Shown: positions 28,477-38,093, numbered from the stretch's first letter. The stretch: DNA of 64,000 nt from Buchnera aphidicola (Shivaphis celti) (GCF_039349365.1 NZ_CP134977.1:293360-357359); one strand, 5' to 3'. Made by a program: numbers and translations. The notes: generated from the sequence alone by a model not told the origin.

Positions 28477-28971
28477 ATGAATCATTTTTCTACAACAAAA
28501 AACAAAATTAATATAATTACAGGAAATATAACATCTCAAAATTATAAAATTGCAATTATTATATCCCGTTTTAACGAATTTATTAACGAAAAACTATTAT
28601 CCGGAGCAATAGATATCCTTATTAGAATAGGAAATATGGAAAAAAAAAATATTACTATTATTAAAGTTCCTGGAGCATATGAAATACCTATTGTTGCAGA
28701 AACGATTGCAAAAAAAAATAAACACCATGGTATTATAACAATAGGAACAATTATTAAAGGAGAAACTATTCATTTTGAACACTTAACATCATCTATTACT
28801 CACAATATACTAAATATTAGTGTTAAAAATAATATACCAATTGCATTAGGAATACTAATGACAAACAATATTGAACAAGCAATTAACCGATCAGGAAATA
28901 AACTGGGAAATAAAGGAAGTGAAGCTGCAACAACAATATTAGAAATGATTAATATAATAAAAAAAATATAA
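28477..28971 (+). CDS. ribH: 6,7-dimethyl-8-ribityllumazine synthase
   Basis: Penultimate step of riboflavin synthesis, condensing the RibD-derived pyrimidine with the four-carbon unit from RibB. From the ATG at 28477, preceded by GAAGGAAAT, it is 164 aa (E. coli RibE/RibH 156). Conserved blocks are ISRFNEFINEKLLSGAID, VPGAYEIPIVAETIA, GTIIKGETIHFEH (phosphate and catalytic His) and NKGSEAATTILEMI. The frame is open back into the initiator tRNA but that extension is not coding. ribD and nusB follow, as in the E. coli ribD-ribE-nusB operon but with ribH first. Confidence 0.96.
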   Translation: MNHFSTTKNKINIITGNITSQNYKIAIIISRFNEFINEKLLSGAIDILIRIGNMEKKNITIIKVPGAYEIPIVAETIAKKNKHHGIITIGTIIKGETIHFEHLTSSITHNILNISVKNNIPIALGILMTNNIEQAINRSGNKLGNKGSEAATTILEMINIIKKI

Positions 28972-28975
28972 AATA

Positions 28976-30127
28976 ATGAATACAGAAAACAAAAAAAAAA
29001 ATAATGAAAAATATCTACAAGATATTTTTTATATGAAAAAAACAATTAAAATTGCAAAAAATGGCATATATACTACTCATCCTAATCCAAATGTTGGATG
29101 TATCATTGTGTTAAATGGGAAAATTGTAGGAACAGGATGGCACAAAAAAAAAGGTGGTCCACATGCCGAAGTATATGCCATTAAAATGGCAGGAAAATTG
29201 GCAAAAAATAGTACAGCATATATTTCATTAGAACCATGTATACATCATGGAGAAACGCCTCCTTGTTGCCATCTCATTGTAAAATCAGGAATAAAAAGAG
29301 TAGTAATTGCAGCAATTGATCCAAATCCAAAAGTTTTTGGAAAAGGAATAAAATATTTAAAAAAATCAGGTATTGATGTTTCAATTGGGATTCTTGCACA
29401 AGAATCTGAGAAAATAAATTACGGATTCTTTAAAAGAATGGTTTCAGGTATACCATGGATACAAGTAAAAATAGCAATTTCATTAGACGGTAAAATTGCT
29501 ATGAATAATGGAGAAAGTAAATGGATTACTGGAGAACAAGCTAGACACGATGTTCATAAATTTAGAGCAAAAAATTCAGCTATTTTAAGTACAAGTAATA
29601 CTATATTACAAGATAATCCAAAACTTACAGTACGGTATACAGATAAAATAAAAAATAGAAACTTATATCATATCAAATTTTCTCCTATCAAAATTATTTT
29701 AGATAGCAAAAATCGTATTCAACCTATACACAATATAATTCATAAAACAACAGATCCTGTTTGGTTAATTAGATTAAATAAAGATCACAATATCTGGCCA
29801 AAACATGTTAAACAAATTATTATACAAAAATATAATAATAGTATTGATTTAAAAAAATTGTTAATATTTTTAGGAAAAAAAAAAATTAATACCTTATGGG
29901 TAGAATGCGGAGCAAATTTATTTAGTAATATGTTAAATCTTGGATTAATAGATGAATTAATTATATATATCGCTCCAAAAATGCTAGGTCATACAGCAAA
30001 ATCATTATTTTTAGATTATAAAAATATAAAATTAAAAAAAACACCAACATTAAAAATAAAAAAAACTATCAAGATAGGATCAGACATTAGAATTACATTA
30101 GAGCCATCATACAAATGGAAAAAATAA
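28976..30127 (+). CDS. ribD: Bifunctional riboflavin deaminase-reductase RibD, fused form
   Basis: Carries two consecutive riboflavin steps: the N-terminal pyrimidine deaminase (zinc motif PHAEVYAIKMAG and the two cysteines of EPCIHHGETPPCC) and the C-terminal NADPH reductase (IQVKIAISLDGKIAMNNGESKWITG to the end). It is 383 aa (E. coli 367), so both domains are complete in one frame. The ATG at 28976 is 4 bases after the ribH stop and gives a 13-residue extension over E. coli. From memory, Buchnera of the pea aphid has these domains as separate genes (ribD1, ribD2), making the fused state here a useful lineage marker. Confidence 0.95.
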   Translation: MNTENKKKNNEKYLQDIFYMKKTIKIAKNGIYTTHPNPNVGCIIVLNGKIVGTGWHKKKGGPHAEVYAIKMAGKLAKNSTAYISLEPCIHHGETPPCCHLIVKSGIKRVVIAAIDPNPKVFGKGIKYLKKSGIDVSIGILAQESEKINYGFFKRMVSGIPWIQVKIAISLDGKIAMNNGESKWITGEQARHDVHKFRAKNSAILSTSNTILQDNPKLTVRYTDKIKNRNLYHIKFSPIKIILDSKNRIQPIHNIIHKTTDPVWLIRLNKDHNIWPKHVKQIIIQKYNNSIDLKKLLIFLGKKKINTLWVECGANLFSNMLNLGLIDELIIYIAPKMLGHTAKSLFLDYKNIKLKKTPTLKIKKTIKIGSDIRITLEPSYKWKK

Positions 30128-30160
30128 ATTATTTATCATGAACAATATTAAGAGAAATTT

Positions 30161-30583
30161 ATGAATCCAAAAAAAAGAAGAATGGCAAGAAAATATGCAA
30201 TACAAGCTTTATATACATGGGAAATATCTAAAAATAATATTTCCAAAATTGAAAAATATTATCTTAAAAATATTAATATCCAAGATGTAGATATTGCATA
30301 TTTTCATGAATTAATTACTGCAGTAACTTTAAATTATGAAGAAATAGATAAAAAAATTATACTATGTTTACATCGAAAATCACAAGAAATTGGGAAAATC
30401 GAAAAAGCAATTTTAAGAATTTCTTTCTATGAATTATATAACAGAATAGATATACCATACAAAGTATCTATTAATGAAGGGATAGAGTTAGCAAAAATTT
30501 TTGGCTCAACAAACAGTCATAAATTTATTAATGGTGTTTTAGATCAAGCAACATATAAAATAAAAAGATCAGGTTTAAAATAA
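30161..30583 (+). CDS. nusB: Transcription antitermination factor NusB
   Basis: Pairs with ribosomal protein S10 on boxA RNA and helps rRNA transcription and maturation. It has 140 aa (E. coli 139), beginning [21 protein letters not shown], with the C-terminal [31 protein letters not shown] typical of the family. It is third in ribH-ribD-nusB, 33 bases after ribD. AAGAGAAATTT precedes the ATG. Confidence 0.96.
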   Translation: MNPKKRRMARKYAIQALYTWEISKNNISKIEKYYLKNINIQDVDIAYFHELITAVTLNYEEIDKKIILCLHRKSQEIGKIEKAILRISFYELYNRIDIPYKVSINEGIELAKIFGSTNSHKFINGVLDQATYKIKRSGLK

Positions 30584-30616
30584 ATAATAAAAATATAATA
30601 TTAAAAATAAAAAAAA

Positions 30617-30916
30617 ATGAAAAAGAATAATAAAAAAAAAAAAAAAAAAAAATGGAACATAGAAATAGCAAAAAATATTGCAAAACATGAAAATATTACT
30701 TTAACTACTGAACATTGGGAAATTATTTACATGATTCGTAATTATTACAAAAAATATAATTTTATTCTATCAAATAGAACTTTAATTAAAGCAATGAAAA
30801 ATTCTTTCCCAGAAGAAAAATGCAATAGTTTTTATTTAATTAAACTATTTCCTCAGGGAATAGCAAAACAAGCGAATAAAATAGCTGGTATTCCTAAATC
30901 AAATATTTGTTTATAA
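30617..30916 (+). CDS. tusE: Sulfur-relay protein TusE
   Basis: Takes persulfide sulfur from TusD and delivers it to MnmA for U34 2-thiolation. The body aligns with E. coli TusE (YccK): ENITLTTEHWEIIYMIRNYY, then FPEEKCNSFYLIKLFPQGIAKQANKIAGIPK and the essential penultimate cysteine (NICL end). Length is 99 aa against 109. The first 12 residues are MKKNNKKKKKKK, encoded partly by a 21-base run of A (30632-30652), replacing the usual N-terminus; expression may rely on slippage or the tail may simply be neutral. It converges with cyoE, 3 bases away. Confidence 0.9.
   Translation: MKKNNKKKKKKKWNIEIAKNIAKHENITLTTEHWEIIYMIRNYYKKYNFILSNRTLIKAMKNSFPEEKCNSFYLIKLFPQGIAKQANKIAGIPKSNICL
30632..30652 (+). 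repeat. 21-base poly(A) tract in the start of tusE
   Basis: An uninterrupted run of 21 A forms seven lysine codons (residues 6-12). It is exactly in frame as sequenced; any indel not a multiple of three would abolish the frame unless rescued by polymerase slippage. Confidence 0.9.
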
Positions 30917-30919
30917 AAT

Positions 30920-31762
30920 TTATGAAAAAATTAAACATACATCAAAAATCAAAATAATAAAAACAGAACAATAAAATAAATATTTAAAATAATTAATTTT
31001 TATTTTTGAAAATAAAGTAAACAAAGATACTACAATCCATATAATTGTAAAAAAAAATAATAAAATAAAAAGAAATGATTTAGTAAAATAAAATTTATAA
31101 AAAGTGACTATTAATATAAAAAAAAATAAAATATAAAACAAAATAGAAAAAACAGTATAAGATATTCCTTTTTCTGAAACGATATTTGGTATTTGAGCAA
31201 TATTATAATCTTTTTGATATATTAATAAAATAGAATACGAGTGTGGAATCTGCCACACAAAAAATATTAAAAATAATAAAATAGATTTTATATCAAAGCT
31301 ATTTTTTGTCGAACAATAACCAATCACTGGAGGCAAAGCTCCCGCAATACCACCAAAAAAAACAGAATATATAGACTGTCTTTTCAAGAATAAACTATAT
31401 AAAATGACATAAAAAAAAAATCCAATACAAGATAAAAAAACACATAATATATTTACTTTTAAAAAAAAAATTAATATACTAATACAAAAAAATAATACAC
31501 CAGTTAGAAAAAAAAATAATTTAAAAAAAAAACCTACCTTTGTTGTCAAACGATGCTTTGTACGAGACATTTTTCTATCAATATCTACATCAATTATATT
31601 ATTTAAAATACAACCAGAAGATATTAATAAAATTGAACCTAACAATACAAAAAACAATAAGTTAAAATTTATTGATAATTGAGAATAACAAAATCCACTA
31701 AAAACTGAAATCATATTTGCAATAACAATACCGGGCTTAATGATTTTAATATACTCAATCAT
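30920..31762 (-). CDS. cyoE: Protoheme IX farnesyltransferase (heme O synthase)
   Basis: Adds the farnesyl tail to heme B, giving the heme O required by cytochrome bo3. From the ATG at 31762 it is 280 aa (E. coli 296), starting MIEYIKIIKPG. A UbiA-type membrane protein with the two Asp-rich sites: NNIIDVDIDRKMSRTKHR and, later, YQKDYNIAQIP. The frame extends upstream into cyoD but that part is not homologous. It starts 7 bases after the cyoD stop, last in the cyoABCDE operon. Confidence 0.94.
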   Translation of the reverse strand: MIEYIKIIKPGIVIANMISVFSGFCYSQLSINFNLLFFVLLGSILLISSGCILNNIIDVDIDRKMSRTKHRLTTKVGFFFKLFFFLTGVLFFCISILIFFLKVNILCVFLSCIGFFFYVILYSLFLKRQSIYSVFFGGIAGALPPVIGYCSTKNSFDIKSILLFLIFFVWQIPHSYSILLIYQKDYNIAQIPNIVSEKGISYTVFSILFYILFFFILIVTFYKFYFTKSFLFILLFFFTIIWIVVSLFTLFSKIKINYFKYLFYCSVFIILIFDVCLIFS

Positions 31763-31769
31763 ATTTTTA

Positions 31770-32111
31770 TTAATCACACAAAGTATTAAAAGTAGTATTA
31801 CATTGTATGTTATACATGATCCATAAAGAACCAGAAAGAATAATACATACAATAATTATTGTAAAAAATAAGAAAACAATATTCCAAGAAGAACTTATTG
31901 ATAATTTTAAATGTAAAAAATATTTTAAATGTACTAAAATTTGTAAAAATCCAAAAAATAAAACTAAAAAATAATTCGTATTTTTATTAAATAAATTTTC
32001 GACAACAATAAAAAAAGGAAATACTGTTAATAAAACAGAAAATAAAAACCCAGTATAATAAAAATTTATCTCTTTCCGTAAATATAATTTTTGAAATATT
32101 AAATTATTCAT
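31770..32111 (-). CDS. cyoD: Cytochrome bo3 oxidase subunit IV
   Basis: Small three-helix subunit that helps assemble the oxidase. It has 113 aa (E. coli 109). The segment YYTGFLFSVLLTVFPFFIV aligns with the E. coli YMTGFILSIILTVIPFWMV, and QILVHLKYFLHL, then SGSLWIMYN, also match. Its ATG (32111-32109) overlaps the cyoC stop as ATGA, so translation is coupled. Upstream open frame is inside cyoC and is not real. Confidence 0.93.
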   Translation of the reverse strand: MNNLIFQKLYLRKEINFYYTGFLFSVLLTVFPFFIVVENLFNKNTNYFLVLFFGFLQILVHLKYFLHLKLSISSSWNIVFLFFTIIIVCIILSGSLWIMYNIQCNTTFNTLCD

Positions 32112-32710
32112 TTTATTTTCCCGAATAAATATACTGTCGTAAAAATACAAATCCAAATAATATCTAAAAAATGCCAAAATAAACCAAGACACATGATTCT
32201 AGTATAAATAAAATTATTTACATTATACTTACATAACTGAAATATGATACTTACCATCCATAATAATCCCACTACAACATGTGCACCATGTAATCCAATT
32301 AATGTAAAAAATGAAGATAAAAAACCATTACTTTGAGGTAAATATCCTAATTTTCTTAAATGATAAAACTCGTAATATTCTAAAAATACAAATACTGTTC
32401 CAAGCAATAAAGTACATAAAATAAAAAATAAAACAGAAGTATTACTTTTATATTTAGCATAAATAGATGCTAAACCATATGTAATTGAACTTAATAACAA
32501 AACAATCGTTTCCAAAAAAACAATTTTCAGATTTAAAAAATCATGACAAAAAATAAAATTTCTTGACATAACAAAATATACAGTAAACATTGTTGCAAAT
32601 AAAATACAATCACTCATTAAATATATCCACATACCGAACATATTAATTTTATTTGCATGGTTTTGTATATCATGAAAATCATTTTTTTTATTTTTAAAAA
32701 CATTTAACAT
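32108..32710 (-). CDS. cyoC: Cytochrome bo3 oxidase subunit III
   Basis: Integral membrane subunit of the ubiquinol oxidase. It is 200 aa (E. coli 204) with five predicted helices. Clear matches are MFGMWIYLMSDCILFATMFTVYFV near the N-terminus, GLHGAHVVVGLLWM centrally and WHFLDIIWICIFTTVYLFG at the end. It begins 13 bases after cyoB and ends in an ATGA overlap with cyoD. Confidence 0.96.
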   Translation of the reverse strand: MLNVFKNKKNDFHDIQNHANKINMFGMWIYLMSDCILFATMFTVYFVMSRNFIFCHDFLNLKIVFLETIVLLLSSITYGLASIYAKYKSNTSVLFFILCTLLLGTVFVFLEYYEFYHLRKLGYLPQSNGFLSSFFTLIGLHGAHVVVGLLWMVSIIFQLCKYNVNNFIYTRIMCLGLFWHFLDIIWICIFTTVYLFGKIK

Positions 32711-32723
32711 ACTTGCATTTCCT

Positions 32724-34694
32724 TTACTTTTTTTTATAATTTATAAAATATTTATCCTCTATTTCTTTAATTTTCATACTTTTTATATAAATAAATTTTT
32801 CTTTTTTACACATATATATATAAAATATAACAATAACAAAAAAAACAGAAAAAATACACATCCACCAAATATACCATATCATGGAAAATCCAAATAATAA
32901 AGAAAAAATTCCTAATATTACTCCTAAAGCAGTATTTTCAGGAATATGTATATTATGATATATATTATTTCTATTTAACAAATTATTTTTCTTTTTATAC
33001 CAAAAATCATCTACATCTATAACATGAGGAATATGAGAAAAATTATATACTGGAGGAGGAGAAGAAGTACTCCACTCTAAAGTTCTACCATTCCAAGGAT
33101 CTCCGCTATTATCAATATAAAATTTTTTATATTTAATGGAAATATATAACTGTATAATCTGACAAATAATTCCTATCAAAATTAAAAACGATCCAATAGC
33201 AGCAATAAATAACATAAAATGAAAATTATGATTAATATTTTGACCAAGACGACGAGTCATTCCCATAAATCCTAAATAATACAATGGCATAAAAGCAACA
33301 AAAAATCCAATAAACCAAAAATAAAAAGATATTTTACCCCAGTATTCATTTAATTTAAATCCAAAAAATTTAGGAAACCAATAATTAATCCCAGCAAAAC
33401 AACCAAAAACAACTCCTCCAATAATAACAGTATGAAAATGTGCTACTAAAAATACACTATTATGTAATAAAAAATCAATTGCTGGAATTGAAAGAACCAC
33501 ACCTGCCATACCACCAATAGTAAATGTTACTAAAAAACCAATAGTCCATAACATAGCTGAATGTAGCTTAATACGACCTTGATACAATGTAAATAACCAA
33601 TTAAATATTTTTACTCCTGTAGGTATGGCGATTATCATAGTAGTAATTCCAAAAAATGCATTTACATTAGATCCCGCCCCCATTGTAAAAAAATGATGTA
33701 ACCATACTATAAAAGATAGTATTGTAATTGCTATAGTTGCCCAAACAAGAGAATAATAACCAAATAATTTTTTCTGAGAAAATGTTGCTACTACTTCAGA
33801 AAATACTCCAAATGCAGGCAAAATTAAAATATAAACTTCTGGATGTCCCCATATCCAAATTAAATTAACATACATCATAGAATTACCATTTAAATCATTA
33901 GTAAAAAAATGGAATCCTAAATAACGGTCTAGACTAAGTAGTATTAAAGTCATAGTTAATACAGGGAAAGAGGCTATAATTAAAACATTAGAACATAGGG
34001 TTGTCCAAATAAACACTGGCATTTTAAACATATTCATACCAGGTGCTCTCATTTTTAAAATTGTAACAATGAAATTAATTCCACTAAGAGTTGTTCCAAT
34101 TCCAGCAATTTGTAAGCTCCAAATCCAATAATCTACTCCTACTCCAGGACTATATTGAATTTCAGAAAGTGGGGGATATGCCAACCAACCTGTTCTAGCA
34201 AATTCACCAATAATTAACGAAAAATTTAATAAAATTGCACTACTAGCAGTAAACCAAAAACTTAAGTTATTTAAAACAGGAAATGCAACATCTCTTGCTC
34301 CAATTTGCAAAGGTATAATAAAATTCATCAATGAAAAAATTAAAGGCATAGCGACAAAAAAAATCATAATTACCCCATGCACAGTAAAAATTTGATCATA
34401 ATGATGAGGAGGTAAAAAACCATTTCCATTCGAAGAAGCAAAAAATTGTTGTAAACGCATCATTAAAGCATCAGTAAAACCTCTAAACAACATAATTAAA
34501 GCTAAAACAAGATACATAATAGAAATTTTTTTATGATCCACAGAAGTTAACCAATGCAACCATAAATATTTCCATTTTCTTAATTTAGTAATCTGTAAAA
34601 AAACAAAAAAACTAATGAAAAAAATGATCATACAAGTGATTATAATAATAGGTTCATGATAAGGAATATCTTTTAAAGTTAATTTTCCAAACAT
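32724..34694 (-). CDS. cyoB: Cytochrome bo3 oxidase subunit I
   Basis: Catalytic subunit that reduces oxygen and pumps protons, with heme b, heme o3 and CuB. It has 656 aa (E. coli 663). Ligands are visible: the low-spin heme His in [16 protein letters not shown], the CuB His-Tyr pair in [18 protein letters not shown] for two further CuB histidines, and HFHTVIIGG for both heme ligands. The proton-path Asp (IGARDVAFP) and Lys (PTGVKIFNW) and the quinol-site residues ([12 protein letters not shown]) are kept. This is the energy-yielding core of the window. Confidence 0.98.
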   Translation of the reverse strand: MFGKLTLKDIPYHEPIIIITCMIIFFISFFVFLQITKLRKWKYLWLHWLTSVDHKKISIMYLVLALIMLFRGFTDALMMRLQQFFASSNGNGFLPPHHYDQIFTVHGVIMIFFVAMPLIFSLMNFIIPLQIGARDVAFPVLNNLSFWFTASSAILLNFSLIIGEFARTGWLAYPPLSEIQYSPGVGVDYWIWSLQIAGIGTTLSGINFIVTILKMRAPGMNMFKMPVFIWTTLCSNVLIIASFPVLTMTLILLSLDRYLGFHFFTNDLNGNSMMYVNLIWIWGHPEVYILILPAFGVFSEVVATFSQKKLFGYYSLVWATIAITILSFIVWLHHFFTMGAGSNVNAFFGITTMIIAIPTGVKIFNWLFTLYQGRIKLHSAMLWTIGFLVTFTIGGMAGVVLSIPAIDFLLHNSVFLVAHFHTVIIGGVVFGCFAGINYWFPKFFGFKLNEYWGKISFYFWFIGFFVAFMPLYYLGFMGMTRRLGQNINHNFHFMLFIAAIGSFLILIGIICQIIQLYISIKYKKFYIDNSGDPWNGRTLEWSTSSPPPVYNFSHIPHVIDVDDFWYKKKNNLLNRNNIYHNIHIPENTALGVILGIFSLLFGFSMIWYIWWMCIFSVFFVIVIFYIYMCKKEKFIYIKSMKIKEIEDKYFINYKKK

Positions 34695-34767
34695 ATTATC
34701 TCCTATTTATTTTACAAAAAGTAATTATAACAATAACATTTCATATTAACATTATAAATATAAAAAA

Positions 34768-35601
34768 TTATTTACAACTAATTACATAATTCAGTAATTT
34801 CGTATCATAATAGTAAAAATATTCAATTTTTCTCGATGTATTCAATTTTAAAATGCTACGAATGTTTTGAAAATTATTTAATGCATGTGAAAATTTTTTT
34901 AGATGATTTTTCCATTTATAAAATGTATAAAACTTTGGAACGACAATAACACGAAATTTCATATTAGAAAATCCTGCTCCGTTATAATTTGAAGAAAAAC
35001 CATTATATTTTCCTGGAAATTTAGCAATTAAATTTAAATGCTTAAACATTTTTGGCATAGCATAAACTTGACTACCTAAACGAGGAATAAAGAAAGCGCT
35101 CATAACAGAATGAGAAGTAATATTAAAAATAACTGGAGTATTGTCTGGAATAACAATTTCATTAATTGTAGCAATTTTTTCATGAGGATATATAAATAAC
35201 CACCTCCAATTTAATGCAACAACATTAATTACAATAGGTTGATTTCTTGTAACAATTCTTCTTCTAGGATCTAATTGATGTGAAGTATTCCATGCAATAA
35301 AACCAAGAAATAAAATTATAATAATAGGAACTGTCCAAATAATTAATTCTATTCTAACAGAATGCGACCAATCTGGACGATAAGTATTCATTTTATTATC
35401 TTGGTAATTATATACAAAAAATAAAGTCATTAAAATAACTGGTATAACTAAAATTGACATTGCAAAAAAAACAATCCAAATGAGTTTATATTGTTGAATA
35501 GATATTACCTCAACTGGATGTATAATAGAACCATGGAAACAACTTAAAATAAATATCCCAAAAATTAAAACAATAATTTCAAAAATATTTTTTATATTCA
35601 T
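34768..35601 (-). CDS. cyoA: Cytochrome bo3 oxidase subunit II (lipoprotein)
   Basis: Membrane-anchored subunit with a cupredoxin fold that lacks CuA in quinol oxidases. It has 277 aa (E. coli 315). A lipobox-like ILSC follows the N-terminal hydrophobic stretch, two helices follow, then PDWSHSVRIELIIWTVP, WRWLFIYPHEKIATINEI and FFIPRLGSQVYAM. The His/Met-rich C-terminal tail of E. coli is gone. GGAGGTG at 35614-35620 is a strong but rather distant ribosome binding site (14 bases). First gene of the cyo operon, divergent from bolA. Confidence 0.96.
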   Translation of the reverse strand: MNIKNIFEIIVLIFGIFILSCFHGSIIHPVEVISIQQYKLIWIVFFAMSILVIPVILMTLFFVYNYQDNKMNTYRPDWSHSVRIELIIWTVPIIIILFLGFIAWNTSHQLDPRRRIVTRNQPIVINVVALNWRWLFIYPHEKIATINEIVIPDNTPVIFNITSHSVMSAFFIPRLGSQVYAMPKMFKHLNLIAKFPGKYNGFSSNYNGAGFSNMKFRVIVVPKFYTFYKWKNHLKKFSHALNNFQNIRSILKLNTSRKIEYFYYYDTKLLNYVISCK

Positions 35602-35642
35602 AAAATTATCTTACACCTCCAAAAAAAAAAAAAAAAATAAAC

Positions 35643-35660
35643 ATATATATATATATATAT
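35643..35660. repeat. (AT)9 dinucleotide run in the cyoA-bolA divergent region
   Basis: Eighteen bases of alternating AT lie shortly upstream of cyoA, close to a run of 17 A at 35621-35637. A similar 22-base run (57762-57783) lies in the tsaC-def divergent region. Such tracts melt and bend easily. Confidence 0.8.
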
Positions 35661-35736
35661 AAACATATAAGTTAGGAATATTTATTATATTACATATCAT
35701 ATCAATCAATATATTGAGATTGAACTTTTAAAATTA

Positions 35737-35760
35737 TAATGATATTATCAAATATCATTA
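35737..35760. repeat. 10-base-arm hairpin upstream of bolA
   Basis: TAATGATATT (35737-35746), a 4-base loop ATCA and the perfect complement AATATCATTA (35751-35760), ending 36 bases before the bolA start. Hairpins with the same ATGATA/TATCAT theme occur before pgk, clpX and cysS. Confidence 0.45.
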
Positions 35761-35796
35761 ATGTTAAATTAAAAAAATATCAATAAATTTTAAATT

Positions 35797-36087
35797 ATGA
35801 TTATAAAAAAAATAAAAAAATTTTTTTTTACTCAAATTATAAAAATATACGATAACAGTATATATCATCGCATGCATGATGATAAAAAACATTTATCAAT
35901 ACTAATTGTAAGTGATGATTTTCACAATATGAAAATGATTGAAAGACATCAAAAAATATATAAATTATTAAGAAAAGAAATGAAAAATGAAATATACGCA
36001 TTATCAATACATACATATACTATGCAAGAATGGAAAAAAAAAAATAAAAAAATGAATCATATAAGATGTATAAATAAAAATATTTAA
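35797..36087 (+). CDS. bolA: BolA family protein
   Basis: Small protein that partners monothiol glutaredoxins in Fe-S handling; in E. coli it also acts as a transcriptional regulator. It has 96 aa (E. coli 105). The class II KH-like fold is recognisable from LSILIVSDDF, ERHQKIYKLLRKEM and YALSIHTYTMQEWKKK, which align with E. coli VVLVSDRF, NRHRMIYSTL and HALALHTYTIKEW. It precedes tig as in E. coli. Lysine-rich ends look like drift. Confidence 0.92.
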   Translation: MIIKKIKKFFFTQIIKIYDNSIYHRMHDDKKHLSILIVSDDFHNMKMIERHQKIYKLLRKEMKNEIYALSIHTYTMQEWKKKNKKMNHIRCINKNI

Positions 36088-36132
36088 AAAACTATATTTA
36101 CTTACCATAAATCATATCAATTAGGAAAATTA

Positions 36133-37419
36133 ATGCAATTTATATTAGAAAAAATGGAAAATTTCCACCAAAAATTAAAAATTACTATACCATTTAACAA
36201 AATTGCTGAATTAAAAAAACAAGAAATAATTAAATTAAGAAAAAATACCACAATGAATGGATTTAGAAAAAATAAAATTCCTATCGAAATTATAAAAAAA
36301 AAATATAAAAATCAAATTGAAAATAACGTAATTAATGAAATTATTTACAATAATTTTAAAAAAATAATAAAAAAAAAAAATATCCAAGTGATTAACACTC
36401 CTAAAATCCAAATTAATCAATATCACAAACAGTCTGATTTTATTTTTTCAATTTATTTTGAATCTTTGCCTGAAATTAATTTGAAAAGTTTAAAAAAAAT
36501 AGAAATAGATGTACCAATAATTGAAATATCTACAACAGACATAGAACATTATATAAATACTTTTAGAAAAAAAAAAATTATATGGATAAACAAAAAAGAT
36601 CAAATTGTTGAAAATGATCAAATAAAAATAGATTACACAGTATTTATAAAAAATAAAGAAATTCATAAAAATAGAATAAAATTTATTTATAAAAAAAACC
36701 AATTCATTCCAGAATTTACAGCAGTCATATCTCATAAAAAATGTGGAGACCAATTTACAATAGAAAAAAAAATCCCAAAAGAACATCCAGACATCAATTT
36801 ATGCGGGAAAACAGTATATATAAAAATATTTATTCAAACTATAAAATATAAACAATACATATATTCAGCAAAAGAATATATGACAAAAATAAAAAAAAAA
36901 TACAATTTTCGTAACAATCAAGAACTATTTTCTTATATTAAGAAAAAACTAGAAAAAAAAAAAATATATTTTCAAGAAAACTATTTAAAATATCAATTAA
37001 TAAACAAGCTAAAAAAAACAAATTTTTTTAATATTCCTGAAAATATTTTACAGAAAGAATATGTAAATGAAAATAAGAAAAGAAGAAAAAAATATGTTAC
37101 AGAAAATGGAAATATATTAGAAATAAAATATTACCAAAACCTTAATAAAAAAATTGATGAACAATTAAAAATAGAAATATTAATAAAAGTAATAGCACAT
37201 CAAAAAAACATCACTGTTACAAAAAAAGAAATAGAAGAATATATAAAAAACATCACCAAAAAGAAAAAATATTTTATCGAAATAACTAAAAATATACAAC
37301 AAAAAGAAATGATAAATAATTATATTAAAAAAATTATTTTTGAAAAAAAAATTATAAATTTTTCGTTAAAAATATTTAAAATCAATTATATGCACTGTAA
37401 CTTAAAAAAAATTATTTAA
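36133..37419 (+). CDS. tig: Trigger factor
   Basis: Ribosome-bound chaperone and peptidyl-prolyl isomerase. It has 428 aa (E. coli 432). The ribosome-docking loop GFRKNKIP (about 38-45) corresponds to E. coli GFRKGKVP. The central FKBP-like domain (KCGDQFTIEKKIPKEHP) and the long helical C-terminus are present but highly diverged and lysine-rich. It is followed by clpP, clpX and lon in the E. coli order, a protein quality-control block. Confidence 0.93.
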   Translation: MQFILEKMENFHQKLKITIPFNKIAELKKQEIIKLRKNTTMNGFRKNKIPIEIIKKKYKNQIENNVINEIIYNNFKKIIKKKNIQVINTPKIQINQYHKQSDFIFSIYFESLPEINLKSLKKIEIDVPIIEISTTDIEHYINTFRKKKIIWINKKDQIVENDQIKIDYTVFIKNKEIHKNRIKFIYKKNQFIPEFTAVISHKKCGDQFTIEKKIPKEHPDINLCGKTVYIKIFIQTIKYKQYIYSAKEYMTKIKKKYNFRNNQELFSYIKKKLEKKKIYFQENYLKYQLINKLKKTNFFNIPENILQKEYVNENKKRRKKYVTENGNILEIKYYQNLNKKIDEQLKIEILIKVIAHQKNITVTKKEIEEYIKNITKKKKYFIEITKNIQQKEMINNYIKKIIFEKKIINFSLKIFKINYMHCNLKKII

Positions 37420-37475
37420 AATTTAACCATATCTAATCATTTATTTAAAATAAAATAATTTCATAGGATAAAGAG

Positions 37476-38093
37476 ATGTTAAAAAATCAAGAAAAAACAA
37501 AAATAAACGACCATTTGATTCCAACAGTCATAGAAAAAACTAACTTGACGGAAAGATCATATGATATATATTCAAGACTACTGAAAGAACGAATTATTTT
37601 TATTACAGGTACAATTGAAGATAGTATGTCTAATACTATTATTGCACAAATGTTATTTCTTGAATCAGAAAATCCAAAAAAAGATATTTTTTTGTATATT
37701 AATTCTCCAGGTGGAGTAGTAACTGCAGGAATGTCTATTTATGACACCATGCAATTCATTCAACCAGAAATTAATACCATATGTATTGGACAAGCATGTT
37801 CCATGGCTGCAGTTTTATTATGCTCTGGGACAAAAAAAAAAAGATTTAGCTTAAATCATTCAAGAATTATGATTCATCAACCATTAGGAGGATATCAAGG
37901 ACAAGTATCTGACATTATGATACATACCAAAGAAATGATTAAAACAAAAAATACAATCAATAAAATTCTTGCATTACATACAGGAAAAAAAGTTGAACAA
38001 ATTGAAGAAGATACAGAAAGAGATTGTTTTTTCAATGCAAAAGAATCAATACAATATGGTTTAATCGATGAAATATTAAAAAAAAAGAAATAA
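37476..38093 (+). CDS. clpP: ATP-dependent Clp protease proteolytic subunit
   Basis: Serine protease that forms the two-ring degradation chamber for ClpX. It has 205 aa (E. coli 207). The catalytic Ser is in [11 protein letters not shown] and the His in [14 protein letters not shown]; the Asp follows in TERDCFF. The N-terminal [29 protein letters not shown] is conserved. GGATAAAGAG precedes the ATG. clpX is 167 bases downstream; Buchnera-type genomes usually keep ClpX as the only visible partner here. Confidence 0.97.
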   Translation: MLKNQEKTKINDHLIPTVIEKTNLTERSYDIYSRLLKERIIFITGTIEDSMSNTIIAQMLFLESENPKKDIFLYINSPGGVVTAGMSIYDTMQFIQPEINTICIGQACSMAAVLLCSGTKKKRFSLNHSRIMIHQPLGGYQGQVSDIMIHTKEMIKTKNTINKILALHTGKKVEQIEEDTERDCFFNAKESIQYGLIDEILKKKK

